A stretch of DNA of 12,938 nt, taken from Promethearchaeia archaeon. GTDB lineage: Archaea > Asgardarchaeota > Lokiarchaeia > Sigyniarchaeales > SOKP01. Location: positions 1 through 12,938 of the forward strand of contig JAHQWS010000326.1 in NCBI GenBank assembly GCA_029856295.1, given 5' to 3'. Shown here in pieces: positions 1 to 8,001 of the stretch. Below the pieces are notes generated by a model. The model had not been told where the DNA came from. It searched no databases and worked only from the letters and a program-made list of their open reading frames with translations. Position 1 is the first letter of the stretch; each line of letters opens with the position of its first letter. The position numbers and the translations under genes are program-made.

Positions 1-2
1 CA

Positions 3-554
3 TCAGAGATTTTTGATAAAATTAAGGGGAAAGGCGTGAGGGGTCCTTATAATTGGGAGCATCATATGGAAAGTTTAAAAAATGCTTTAGAGATTTTTCC
101 TGAAGGATTTGTTACAACCCATGTAATAGTCGGATTAGGTGAATCTGAAAAAGATATTCTTAATTTGATTAAAAAATTAAAGAATTTAAAAATTCTCGTA
201 TCATTATTTGCTTTCACACCTATAAAAGGAACAAGGTTGGATAAACTTCCTCAACCAGAGTTAAGGAAATTCAGAAAAGTTCAGCTTGGTCGATACCTTA
301 TATTGGAAGAAAATAAAGAAGTTGAAGAATTCGCTTTTAATCAAGATGGGAATTTAATTAATATTAATATCAATAAGAGAAAATTAGGGAATATAATTGA
401 TGATACAGATGCGTTTTTAACTTCAGGTTGTCCCGGTTGTAATAGACCATATTATACTTCTCGGCCATCAGGTCCAATTTATAATTATCCGAGAAGATTG
501 AACGAGAAAGAAAAAGAAGAAATTTATAAATTATTAGAAAAATTTGTTATTTAA
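3..554 (+). CDS. LipS-type radical SAM protein (COG2516-like), C-terminal part; 5' end outside window
   Basis: The frame is open from base 3, so the start and the radical SAM CX3CX2C motif lie upstream of the window. A GTG at 36 is internal and is not a credible start. The visible 184 residues match the C-terminal half of biotin-synthase-related radical SAM proteins: VRGPYNWEHH, then HVIVGLGESEKD, then LFAFTPIKGT, and a terminal SGCPGCNRPYYTSRPSGP followed by a YNYPR motif. Two cysteines (429-431 and 438-440) form CPGC and could bind an auxiliary iron-sulfur cluster. The family includes one of the two subunits of the archaeal lipoyl synthase LipS1/LipS2, which inserts sulfur into octanoyl chains on lipoyl domains. 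The ligase 17 bp downstream and a second radical SAM gene after it support that role. I cannot tell from memory which LipS number it is. Confidence 0.8.
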   Translation, partial: SEIFDKIKGKGVRGPYNWEHHMESLKNALEIFPEGFVTTHVIVGLGESEKDILNLIKKLKNLKILVSLFAFTPIKGTRLDKLPQPELRKFRKVQLGRYLILEENKEVEEFAFNQDGNLINININKRKLGNIIDDTDAFLTSGCPGCNRPYYTSRPSGPIYNYPRRLNEKEKEEIYKLLEKFVI

Positions 555-560
555 TATAGT

Positions 561-566
561 AGAGGG
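561..566 (+). promoter_or_regulatory. Shine-Dalgarno-like site of the ligase gene
   Basis: AGAGGG ends 5 bases before the ATG at 572 and supports that start. It is one of few recognisable ribosome-binding sites in the window. Most other genes here have no such purine block, which suggests coupled or SD-independent initiation. Confidence 0.4.
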
Positions 567-571
567 ATTAT

Positions 572-1351
572 ATGGATAAATGGCGGTTTATATCTTTAGA
601 CGTCAGAGATGGGTTTTGGAATATGGCCTTAGATGAGGCTGTTTTAAATGCTGTTATTGAGAAGAAATCGCCAAATACAGTGAGATTTTATAAATGGAAT
701 CCCTCTACAGCGAGTATAGGAAGAAATCAAAGTTTATCAGCTGAAGTCGATATTGAATTTGCAAATAAAAAAGGGTTTAATGTTGTTCGTCGTATAACCG
801 GTGGTGGGGCTGTGTTTCATGATAACCGCGATGAAATTACATATTCGATTGTATGCCCTATTAAAATTTTAGAAGATTTAGATGCTATTAAAGTACTTGA
901 CCAATTTGAAGTTATTACTCAAGGAATAGTAACCGGTTTAACGAATTACGGTTTAAAACCAAAAAAGGGAGTGATTCATTGTCCTGCAATTTTTCTGGAT
1001 GGTAAAAAATTTTCTGGGAATGCTCAAGTAAGGAAAAAAGGTCATGTTCTTCAACACGGCACAATATTGCTAGAAATAGATCCAGACTTAATGTACTCAG
1101 TATTAAAAGCGCCCGAGAATGTCGGAAAATCAAGGATGGTCAGATCGGTTCGTGCGAAATGTATAGGAATTAAAGATCAATTGAAGGATTATGATGAAAA
1201 AGAATTTCTAAATGCATTAAAATTCGGTTTTGAAAACACTTTGTGTATTCAATTAAAAGAGGGGCATTTTTCTGATTATGAATTAAAAATTGCTGAAAGA
1301 TTAGTTGAAGAGAAATATTCAAACATAAAATGGTTAAAAAAATATGAATAA
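572..1351 (+). CDS. lplA: lipoate/octanoate-protein ligase, LplA family
   Basis: This 259-residue protein belongs to the biotin/lipoate ligase fold family. It activates lipoate or octanoate with ATP and transfers it to a lysine of a carrier protein (glycine-cleavage H protein, 2-oxoacid dehydrogenase E2, or a lipoate-binding protein). Visible motifs are RRITGGGAVFHD (residues 73-84, the substrate and ATP loop), GKKFSGNAQ (144-152, with Lys146 as the expected catalytic lysine of the KxSG motif) and LQHGTILLEID (160-170). A short helical C-terminus follows. The length fits archaeal LplA or the single-chain sLpl(AB) form; I cannot separate the two. It sits between two LipS-type radical SAM genes, an arrangement known from the archaeal and sHdr-linked lipoate pathway. 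There it would load octanoate and LipS1/LipS2 would add the sulfurs. Its 3' end overlaps the next gene by 8 bp. Confidence 0.88.
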   Translation: MDKWRFISLDVRDGFWNMALDEAVLNAVIEKKSPNTVRFYKWNPSTASIGRNQSLSAEVDIEFANKKGFNVVRRITGGGAVFHDNRDEITYSIVCPIKILEDLDAIKVLDQFEVITQGIVTGLTNYGLKPKKGVIHCPAIFLDGKKFSGNAQVRKKGHVLQHGTILLEIDPDLMYSVLKAPENVGKSRMVRSVRAKCIGIKDQLKDYDEKEFLNALKFGFENTLCIQLKEGHFSDYELKIAERLVEEKYSNIKWLKKYE

Positions 1352-2399
1352 ATCTAAAGATCTATTACATAAAATAAGATCAAGAACAGCTTCATGGTCG
1401 GATTTTTCATCATTTTTAAATTTAGAAAAAATAGATATGGAACCATTTTTTCTTCATGCTCAAGAAATAACTAAGCAAAATTTCAACAACATTTTAAAAA
1501 TTTATAATCCTACTAATAGGTTTCCCGCGATAAGTATAACCGGAAGCGAATGTGCATTACACTGCGAACATTGTAATGAAAAATATTTGAAAGGTATGAA
1601 ACCGTTATTAACAAATAGCGAATTAGAACACTATTTGATGGAACACTTTAGAAATGAGGGAATTGGAGTGCTTATTTCAGGGGGATGTGAACCAGACGGT
1701 TCTGTACCGTTAATCAATTATTTGGATACTGTTAAAAAAGTGAAAAATGAGACGAATTTAATAATTAATACTCATACAGGATTACTTGATGAGGAAACTG
1801 CACAAAAACTAGCGGAAGCAAAGGTTGATATAGTTTCCTTCGATATTAACTTAGATGAGGAGATTATTGAGAAGATATATCATTTAGATAAGAGTGTAAA
1901 TGACTATAAGCAAGCTATTGAGCTCTTAAAGAAATACAAGTTAAATATAGTCCCTCATTTATGTATCGGTCTCTATTATGGCAAAATCCATAAGGAGCTA
2001 GAGTCAATAAAATTCATAAAAGAAACTGAAATGAATCCCTCGTTGATTGTACTTATAGCGTTAATTCCTCCAAAAAATTCAAAAGTTGAATTTAAAAGGC
2101 CAAAACCATTCGATATTGCAAAAATTATCGCTTTGATAAGATTTATTTTTCCTTACACGGAAATTTCATTAGGATGTATGAGACCAAGAGGAGATATAAA
2201 AATTGAGCTAGAAAAATATGCGATTAAAGCAGGTATCAATCGAATTGAACTTCCTTCACAAGATACCTTGAAATGGGTAAAATCAATTAATCCGGGCATT
2301 ATGTTTCAATTCTTCTCTGCGTGTTGTGCGATTCCTAATAAATATGAAAATGTTGCAAAAAGTAAAGATTCAGATATTAAGAGATATTTAAGCATTTAA
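1344..2399 (+). CDS. LipS-type radical SAM protein (COG1856-like)
   Basis: This complete 351-residue radical SAM enzyme overlaps the ligase gene by 8 bp, so the two are very probably translationally coupled. The [4Fe-4S]/SAM site is CALHCEHC (Cys70, Cys74, Cys77; CX3CX2C) after the strand AISITGSE. Other family marks are LISGGCEPDGSVPL (110-123), THTGLLDEE (143-151), a DI strand (167-168), VPHLCIGLYYG (203-213) and LGCMRPRG (276-283). A Cys-Cys pair lies near the C-terminus (327-328). These fit the 'uncharacterised homologue of biotin synthetase' group, which includes one LipS lipoyl synthase subunit. Together with the truncated radical SAM gene at the window's left edge it should form a two-protein lipoyl synthase. 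Cys116, Cys278 and the CC pair are candidates for binding a sacrificial cluster, but that is inference. Confidence 0.8.
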   Translation: MNKSKDLLHKIRSRTASWSDFSSFLNLEKIDMEPFFLHAQEITKQNFNNILKIYNPTNRFPAISITGSECALHCEHCNEKYLKGMKPLLTNSELEHYLMEHFRNEGIGVLISGGCEPDGSVPLINYLDTVKKVKNETNLIINTHTGLLDEETAQKLAEAKVDIVSFDINLDEEIIEKIYHLDKSVNDYKQAIELLKKYKLNIVPHLCIGLYYGKIHKELESIKFIKETEMNPSLIVLIALIPPKNSKVEFKRPKPFDIAKIIALIRFIFPYTEISLGCMRPRGDIKIELEKYAIKAGINRIELPSQDTLKWVKSINPGIMFQFFSACCAIPNKYENVAKSKDSDIKRYLSI

Positions 2400-2414
2400 A
2401 TTTAACTAAACTAA

Positions 2415-2858
2415 ATGATTTATATGGATGCCTTGAAATTAATCAATAATAAATTTAAAAACGATAATTTTGCTAAGAATCTTGGTGTTATCTTAGATGA
2501 TTTGACAAAAGATTATGTAAAAATGCATATGGAACTCAAACCAGAGATGAGTAATTTTTATGGAAGACCCCATGGAGGAGCAATATATGGTTTAGCTGAT
2601 GCTGCTTTTTCGGTTATTGGAAACAATCAAAATATAATATCAGTAGCTTTAAATTCTACTATAACGTATCATGCGAGTCCTAATCCGGGGGAGATTCTTT
2701 TTGTCGAGGGAAAATTATTGAAACAGACTCGAAAGATTGCTACATTTCTTTTCACACTGTATACTCTTAATAGTGAAAAACAAAATCTAATTGCGACTAT
2801 GTTAAGCACACTGTATCGAACTGGAATGCCAATTAATCCAGAATTAATTGAAGATTAA
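2415..2858 (+). CDS. PaaI-like hotdog-fold acyl-CoA thioesterase
   Basis: This single-domain hotdog protein of 147 residues has the usual length for the PaaI/4HBT family. The signature RPHGGAIYGLADAAF (residues 51-65) contains the conserved HGG and the acidic residue (Asp62) expected to take part in thioester hydrolysis. VALNSTITYHASPNPGE follows as the central strand segment and a typical VEGKLLKQTRKIA strand comes next. It probably hydrolyses an acyl- or aryl-CoA; the substrate cannot be read from the sequence. A second in-frame ATG at 2424 is an equally possible start, since neither start has a clear Shine-Dalgarno site. The gene starts 15 bp after the LipS gene and ends 9 bp before the F420 ligase gene, so it appears to belong to the same transcript. 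One possible role is release of free octanoate for the ligase. Confidence 0.8.
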   Translation: MIYMDALKLINNKFKNDNFAKNLGVILDDLTKDYVKMHMELKPEMSNFYGRPHGGAIYGLADAAFSVIGNNQNIISVALNSTITYHASPNPGEILFVEGKLLKQTRKIATFLFTLYTLNSEKQNLIATMLSTLYRTGMPINPELIED

Positions 2859-2867
2859 TTTTATGTT

Positions 2868-4280
2868 ATGAAAAATAAAATAGATTTAATCGGACTTAAG
2901 GGAATACCCATAATTCAACCTGGAGATAATATTTCCCAACTCATTTTAGAGGCCCTCAAATCTAATAATTTAGCTTTAGAGGACGGAGATATTATAGTAA
3001 TTGCTCAAACAATTATATCTAAGAGCAATGGAAGAATACGGGATTTAAAGAGTATAGCTCCAAGTAGAAAAGCTATTGAGATTTATAAAACTATTACTCC
3101 TATTGCTAAAAGCATAGGAATTCCAGTTAAAAGCCCTGAGCTTATACAAGCCATCTTAGAAGAATCCAATGAAATATTGAAAAAAGAACATGTACTTATT
3201 ACTGAGACGAGACACGGATTTGTATGTGCTAATGCAGGAATAGATCAATCAAACGTGGAGGGTGAATACAATATAACGTTGTTACCTAAAAATCCCGATA
3301 GTGATGCTAACGAAATTAGGAAAACTCTGAAAAAATATACTAGAAAAAATATCGCAATAATCATTTCTGATTCATTTGGCAGACCTTTTCGAGTGGGAGC
3401 TGTAGGTGTCGCTTTAGGTATTTCAGGAATCAATGCTGTTTTAGATAAACGTGGTTCTAAGGATTTATTTGGTTATGAACTTCAAAGTACTATTGTTGCC
3501 CAAGTTGATAATTTAGCATCTGCAGCTCAATTGGTCATGGGTGAAGCCGATGAAGGTTTGCCAGTAGTAATAATAAGAGGCTATAAATTTGATTTTCAAG
3601 AAAATACCTCCATTAAGCCTATTTTAAGAGAGAAAAATTCAGATTTATTTAGGAGAAGTTTAAGTGAAACTCTTTCAGAAATTCTTAAAAATCGAAGGAG
3701 CTACAAATTAAAATTTGATTCCAGAGAAGTAGATCTAAAAATCATTGAGAACTGTATTGAGTTAGCTGGATGGGCACCAAGTGCCCATAATGGACAATTT
3801 TGGAGATATATCATTTTAGAGAAAGGAAAAGTGAGGAATGATTTAATAGTTAACATGAATTCGAAGTTGTGTCAAGATCTCGAAAAAGACGGAAAAACAG
3901 ATACATTCATTCAGAAAAAAATAGATAAAACTCGAGAAAATTTCTTAGAATCCCCTATTTTAGTTCTTCTTTGCTTAGATACTACCGAATTAGAAATGTA
4001 TTCGGATTCAGAAAGGTCTAGTAATGAATATATTTTAGGGATTCAAAGTATTAGCGCTTCTGCTATATATTTCCTCCTAACATTAAATTCAGAGAATTTA
4101 GCAGCGTGTTGGTATTGTGCTCCTTTATTTTCAAAGGATATTGTGAGAGAAACTTTAAAACTTCCGAGCTCTTTTGAACCAATGGCCTTTTTCACGGTGG
4201 GATATCCAATAAAAAAAATAAAAGCACCAGCACGTAAAAAATTGAATGATATTATATACAGATTAAACAATTTGAGATGA
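2868..4280 (+). CDS. fbiB: F420-0:gamma-glutamyl ligase fused to FMN nitroreductase domain (FbiB-like)
   Basis: This is a two-domain protein of 470 residues, close to mycobacterial FbiB (448). Residues 1-262 are CofE, which adds gamma-linked glutamates to F420-0 using GTP. Its marks are GDIIVIAQTIISKSNGR (40-56), ETRHGFVCANAGIDQSNV (113-130), ISDSFGRPFRVGAVG (166-180), DLFGYEL (199-205) and ASAAQLVMGEADEGLPVV (217-234). Residues 270-466 are a nitroreductase-fold FMN domain with RRSYKLKF (276-283), APSAHNGQFW (303-312) and a late CWYCAPLF / GYP segment, resembling the FbiB C-terminus. In Mycobacterium that domain reduces dehydro-F420-0 before glutamylation. Archaeal CofE is usually a stand-alone protein of about 250 residues, so the fusion is notable. 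CofD follows after 7 bp. The frame is intact across the junction, so this is a real fusion and not two genes. Confidence 0.88.
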   Translation: MKNKIDLIGLKGIPIIQPGDNISQLILEALKSNNLALEDGDIIVIAQTIISKSNGRIRDLKSIAPSRKAIEIYKTITPIAKSIGIPVKSPELIQAILEESNEILKKEHVLITETRHGFVCANAGIDQSNVEGEYNITLLPKNPDSDANEIRKTLKKYTRKNIAIIISDSFGRPFRVGAVGVALGISGINAVLDKRGSKDLFGYELQSTIVAQVDNLASAAQLVMGEADEGLPVVIIRGYKFDFQENTSIKPILREKNSDLFRRSLSETLSEILKNRRSYKLKFDSREVDLKIIENCIELAGWAPSAHNGQFWRYIILEKGKVRNDLIVNMNSKLCQDLEKDGKTDTFIQKKIDKTRENFLESPILVLLCLDTTELEMYSDSERSSNEYILGIQSISASAIYFLLTLNSENLAACWYCAPLFSKDIVRETLKLPSSFEPMAFFTVGYPIKKIKAPARKKLNDIIYRLNNLR

Positions 4281-4287
4281 TTTTTTT

Positions 4288-5220
4288 ATGGCAGATGATT
4301 TTTATGTCGTATTGGCAGGAGGAGTTGGTGCAGCAAAATTTATAGAAGGTTTGGTAAATTTAGTTCCCCCTGAATTATTAAAAATAATTGTGAATACTGG
4401 TGATGATATCGAATTATTTGGTCTAAAAATTTGTCCAGATTTGGACATTATTACTTATACTTTAGCAAATGTTGTAGATAAAGAGAAAGGATGGGGTTTT
4501 TTTGATGAGACTTTTAATTGTTTGAGTATCTTAAAAAAATTTTATAATTATGGATGGTTCAATTTAGGAGATAAAGATTTAGCAATCCATCTTTATCGTA
4601 CAGATTTATTAAACCAAGGTTTTACAAAAGCCCAAGCAACTAAGAAGATAAGTGAAAAACTAGGAGTTTTATCAGAAATTATTCCTATGTGTAATGAATC
4701 TGTAGAAACGTACATAAAAACACCCTCTGAAACTATACACTTTGAAGAATATTTTATAAAATATCAATGCCAACCTGAAATTCTGGGAGTTGAATTTAAA
4801 GGAATAGAAAACGCAAAACCAATAGAACGAGTTTTGAAATTTATAAAAAAAGCGAAAAGGATAATAATCTGCCCTTCAAATCCAATAGTTTCTATAGGAA
4901 CCATAGTTCAAGTACCTAGAATGAAAGAAGCTTTAGTTAAAGAAAAAAATAAAATTTATGCAATAAGCCCTATTATACAAGGAACAACTGTGAAAGGACC
5001 AGCTGATAAATTATTAGGAAGTTTAGGTTTTAATGTTTCTAGTTTCGGAGTGGCAAAATATTATCAAGATTTCTTAGGACATTTTATAATAGATAATAAG
5101 GATCGCAATTTAAAATCCAAAATTGAAAAGTTAGGAATAAAAACATATTGTTTTGATACGTTAATGACTAATCTCGAAAAGAAAAGAAAATTAGCACAAT
5201 TTGTAATAAATTTAAAATAA
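4288..5220 (+). CDS. cofD: 2-phospho-L-lactate (or phosphoenolpyruvyl) transferase CofD/FbiA
   Basis: At 310 residues the protein has the full family length. It transfers the phospholactyl or enolpyruvyl-phosphate moiety from the guanylylated precursor to the deazaflavin Fo, giving F420-0 or dehydro-F420-0. Motifs seen are the N-terminal nucleotide loop LAGGVGAAKF (9-18), VNTGDD (35-40), PDLDIITYTLA (50-60), KGWGFFDETF (67-76), WFNLGDKDLAIHL (90-102) and CPSNPIVSIG (195-204). It lies 7 bp after the FbiB-like gene and would hand its product directly to that enzyme. The Fo synthase and guanylyltransferase genes (cofG/H, cofC) are not in the window. One mild oddity is PMCNESVET where PMTDDxVET is more usual. 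The 3' end faces the minus-strand operon with a 27-bp gap and no obvious terminator. Confidence 0.92.
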   Translation: MADDFYVVLAGGVGAAKFIEGLVNLVPPELLKIIVNTGDDIELFGLKICPDLDIITYTLANVVDKEKGWGFFDETFNCLSILKKFYNYGWFNLGDKDLAIHLYRTDLLNQGFTKAQATKKISEKLGVLSEIIPMCNESVETYIKTPSETIHFEEYFIKYQCQPEILGVEFKGIENAKPIERVLKFIKKAKRIIICPSNPIVSIGTIVQVPRMKEALVKEKNKIYAISPIIQGTTVKGPADKLLGSLGFNVSSFGVAKYYQDFLGHFIIDNKDRNLKSKIEKLGIKTYCFDTLMTNLEKKRKLAQFVINLK

Positions 5221-5247
5221 GTAATAATTTACAGCATATAGTAAGTT

Positions 5248-6708
5248 TTAAGTCGTCTCTGTTGCTACTTGACCAGTTTCTACCGTATCTTGTTCTTTTT
5301 CTTGACCGACATCTTCCTCTTTTTTTATATAATCTCCAACTGTAGCAAGAATTTCCTTTATGGCTCCTTCTTGTTTCAACCTAATTATTAAATTTCTATG
5401 TTTTATATATGAAATTGTATAAGAAATTACGGGGAATATAAGCATAAATGGAACCAATAAAATTATGACCACTTCAGGAGAATACATTGCAACACTTTCC
5501 GTGATTGCGGGAGGTAAGTTAAAAACATTAATGAAAAACCAACGTGGATGGATTATTATAAAACTAATAATAATCAATAATATCAATCTAAGAAGTAGGT
5601 TCGTTACTGTTGAAGTTATTAAACTTTGGGGACGAGGCGCAGATGATGTTGCTGTTAACGTATCAATTGCTTCTGAGTCTTCTCTAAATAGCCGTTCTAT
5701 ATATCTACCAAGTCTTCTCGTTTTGGACGCCGCAGATACTAGTTTCTTTTCTTCTTCTTCCAATTTTCTCTTCTCAATCATTTCTTTAACGTAAGAAAAT
5801 TGATGAGTTGCTTTAGCTAAAAATTTACTAATTTTAGGTTCTTCTAATCCAAGTTCTTCTCTTCTTTTTTTGGCTTCTTCTTTTATTTTATCAACATTTG
5901 CAGTTATCAGTTGGCTTTCTCTTCTAATTATTCCTAATTGAGTCTCCAATCGATCACTTCTTTCTAATGAGGGTTTTGTGACTGTATCAGCATAATTAAT
6001 TTGGAACGAAATTTCTAAATAAATATAACAAATGATAGCAAGGAGAGCTGCGGGACTTGCTAGAAATAGGAAAAAATTATCAAGCGGTAAATTCGTTAAC
6101 TCATCAGATACAGGATTCTCTAATTCTTCTAGAAAATCATATTTAAGAGCGAATAAATCCAACATATCTCTTAAACCAAATATCATTAAAGGTAATACTA
6201 ACATAATAATTAAACTTCCTATCGCTGAAAGACTATATTTTGGATCATTTTGCAAAATCGCTCGAATAAAATACACTATAGCAATCAGAAAAAATATTTG
6301 AAATGCAAACAAATAAATATCATTTAGAAGTATTAGTAATTCTTCAAGAATTAAATCGGGTATTTCATTTAGTAATGGACTTTCTTTAGAGGGGAAGGAA
6401 AACCATAATCTTAAGTAATTACTAAAAAATGAATCTAAAAACGTGAACATAAATGATGCATAATAGTTAGGAAAAAGAACAAACAAATTAGCCATTACTA
6501 ATGAAATGACGCTTGCTATAGCATATAAACAAAAATACATGGTATAGGCAAGCACATTTTTCAATTTATCAAAAAAATCAAAAATAACTAGGTCTCCTGA
6601 AGGAGCGTAAAGGATTTTTCTAAAATTAAATATACCACTAAATACCACCAAAACAAAAATAAAGATGGCAGCATTTATGATATTTAAAATTAATAAATAT
6701 TTCCGCAT
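5248..6708 (-). CDS. seven-helix membrane protein with cytoplasmic coiled-coil loop, unknown family
   Basis: I do not recognise a family for this 486-residue protein. Hydrophobic segments suggest about seven membrane helices near residues 5-27, 53-80, 130-152, 160-180, 211-233, 367-388 and 411-433. A long charged stretch (about 240-345) rich in Lys, Arg and Glu lies between helices five and six and looks helical or coiled-coil. The C-terminus is acidic (KKEEDVGQEKEQDT). Helix count and charge place the charged loop in the cytoplasm. The start ATG lies 3 bp after the DUF58 stop, so the two are almost certainly co-expressed. It is the last gene of the operon. In bacterial MoxR/DUF58 cassettes this slot often holds other membrane proteins such as TgpA or vWA proteins; no transglutaminase or vWA motif is visible here. 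A role as membrane anchor or scaffold for the complex is a guess. Confidence 0.7.
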   Translation of the reverse strand: MRKYLLILNIINAAIFIFVLVVFSGIFNFRKILYAPSGDLVIFDFFDKLKNVLAYTMYFCLYAIASVISLVMANLFVLFPNYYASFMFTFLDSFFSNYLRLWFSFPSKESPLLNEIPDLILEELLILLNDIYLFAFQIFFLIAIVYFIRAILQNDPKYSLSAIGSLIIMLVLPLMIFGLRDMLDLFALKYDFLEELENPVSDELTNLPLDNFFLFLASPAALLAIICYIYLEISFQINYADTVTKPSLERSDRLETQLGIIRRESQLITANVDKIKEEAKKRREELGLEEPKISKFLAKATHQFSYVKEMIEKRKLEEEEKKLVSAASKTRRLGRYIERLFREDSEAIDTLTATSSAPRPQSLITSTVTNLLLRLILLIIISFIIIHPRWFFINVFNLPPAITESVAMYSPEVVIILLVPFMLIFPVISYTISYIKHRNLIIRLKQEGAIKEILATVGDYIKKEEDVGQEKEQDTVETGQVATETT

Positions 6709-6711
6709 GTT

Positions 6712-8001
6712 TTAATATGCACTTCCTTTTTTTTTAGCATCTAAATAATTTTTCAATACATAATGCATCATATCATCTGGTCCAACAGATGTTAAATTAA
6801 CTCCTAAGTTTCTTACTTCTTGTTTAATTAATAAAATATGTTCCATCATTTCCTCACTTATAGCTTCAGCTAAAGCTTTATCCGTTGACGACAAATCGGT
6901 TTCATGAATTTCAAACCAAGGACTAAATGGATTAATAATCATAACTGTATGATTATGTGGGATTAATTTTCTTATCGCAGCATTTATCTCTTTAACATCT
7001 GATTCTAAATCAGAAATGATGAAAATTAATGAGCGTTTTTGAAATCGTTTTATAAAAAAGTCAAGAGCTTCTAGTAATTTACATTTTCCTTGAAGTTTAA
7101 CTTTCGCTACAAAATCTAATACCCGGTAAAATTGATCTTCTCCACCAGCAGGTTTTAAGAAGTTAAAATTCTTTTTATCTGAAAACGTAAATACACCAAC
7201 ATTATCTCGACGTGTAAGCGCAACTCTAGTTAAAAGCATACAAGCTCGAATTGCATATTCAAACTTAGTATTTTCAATCGCTCCTCCTGCCATTGTTTCT
7301 GAAGAGTCAACTAAAATCATAACAGTTATATCCCGTTCACTTTCAAATTCCTTAACAATTAATTTTTGTGTTCTTGCTGAAGCTTTCCAGTCTATTAATC
7401 TAAATTGATCTCCAAAAACGTATTTCCTCATTCCATAAAATTCTGAACCCAAACCTTTTTGTTTTGAGCGTTGAATACCATAGTTTAATAATAAAGACCT
7501 TTTGGAACCAAGTATTTCAATCCTTTTAATATCCTCATCTGGAGGATATACCAAGATATCAATAACACTGTCTGGCACTATTCTTTCTAATGAGTTAAAT
7601 CCCAACCTATCTTTGACATTTACTGATAAAGGTCCAAGGGGATATTCGCCTCTAACTTTTGGCTCAAGAACATAGGAAAATTTTATTACACTTTTAGGGG
7701 CAATTCTAGTTGAGATAAAATTCTCACCTAGAACTAATCTAAAGAGCTGTGGATTAAAATAATCTCTAATCTCTATAAAATCAAAACTATTTTTACTTAA
7801 ATTTTCAATAACAACTTTTATATGAACAAAATCATCTTTAAATACTTTTTCTTTTTCAAGTTCTCTATGAACACGTAATTCCTCAACATTCATTTGATAA
7901 TGGAATATCGGTAAGCTAATAATCGTACTGAAAAGCAATAAAAGAGCAAAATAAATAAAAAAATAATTAACGAATGCAAATCCAGCTGTGAGAAAAAACA
8001 C
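6712..8001 (-). CDS. DUF58 membrane protein with vWA-like domain
   Basis: Two N-terminal membrane helices lie within about residues 1-33 (the first is clipped with this start). A beta-rich region follows (40-160). The DUF58 core runs GSEFYGMRKYVFGDQ (185-199), then RLIDWKASAR (201-210). After it comes a vWA-like fold whose metal-site motif reads DSSET (Asp232, Ser234, Thr236), a DxSxT variant of DxSxS, and a later IFIISDLESD strand. DUF58 proteins partner MoxR ATPases, and here the MoxR gene is directly upstream. The GTG at 8001 is the first standard start in frame, but the frame continues open to 8055 and the added residues (WWIEILGGKGRILVLFAV) restore a complete first membrane helix. The true N-terminus is therefore probably longer. 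Both domains are expected at the membrane with the vWA part most likely cytoplasmic. Confidence 0.88.
   Translation of the reverse strand: MFFLTAGFAFVNYFFIYFALLLLFSTIISLPIFHYQMNVEELRVHRELEKEKVFKDDFVHIKVVIENLSKNSFDFIEIRDYFNPQLFRLVLGENFISTRIAPKSVIKFSYVLEPKVRGEYPLGPLSVNVKDRLGFNSLERIVPDSVIDILVYPPDEDIKRIEILGSKRSLLLNYGIQRSKQKGLGSEFYGMRKYVFGDQFRLIDWKASARTQKLIVKEFESERDITVMILVDSSETMAGGAIENTKFEYAIRACMLLTRVALTRRDNVGVFTFSDKKNFNFLKPAGGEDQFYRVLDFVAKVKLQGKCKLLEALDFFIKRFQKRSLIFIISDLESDVKEINAAIRKLIPHNHTVMIINPFSPWFEIHETDLSSTDKALAEAISEEMMEHILLIKQEVRNLGVNLTSVGPDDMMHYVLKNYLDAKKKGSAY

Noticed and set aside
915..1133. Minus-strand open frame of 72 codons opposite the ligase gene
   Set aside because: It lies fully antisense to a well-supported enzyme, has no recognisable motif and no start signal.
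5221..5247. Terminator between the convergent operons
   Set aside because: No inverted repeat or long T-run on either strand in the 27-bp gap; nothing beyond general A/T richness.
5465..6301. Two plus-strand open frames opposite the seven-helix membrane protein
   Set aside because: They are antisense to a long frame with coherent membrane helices and tight spacing to DUF58; their own sequences are low-complexity Ser/Asn/Ile.
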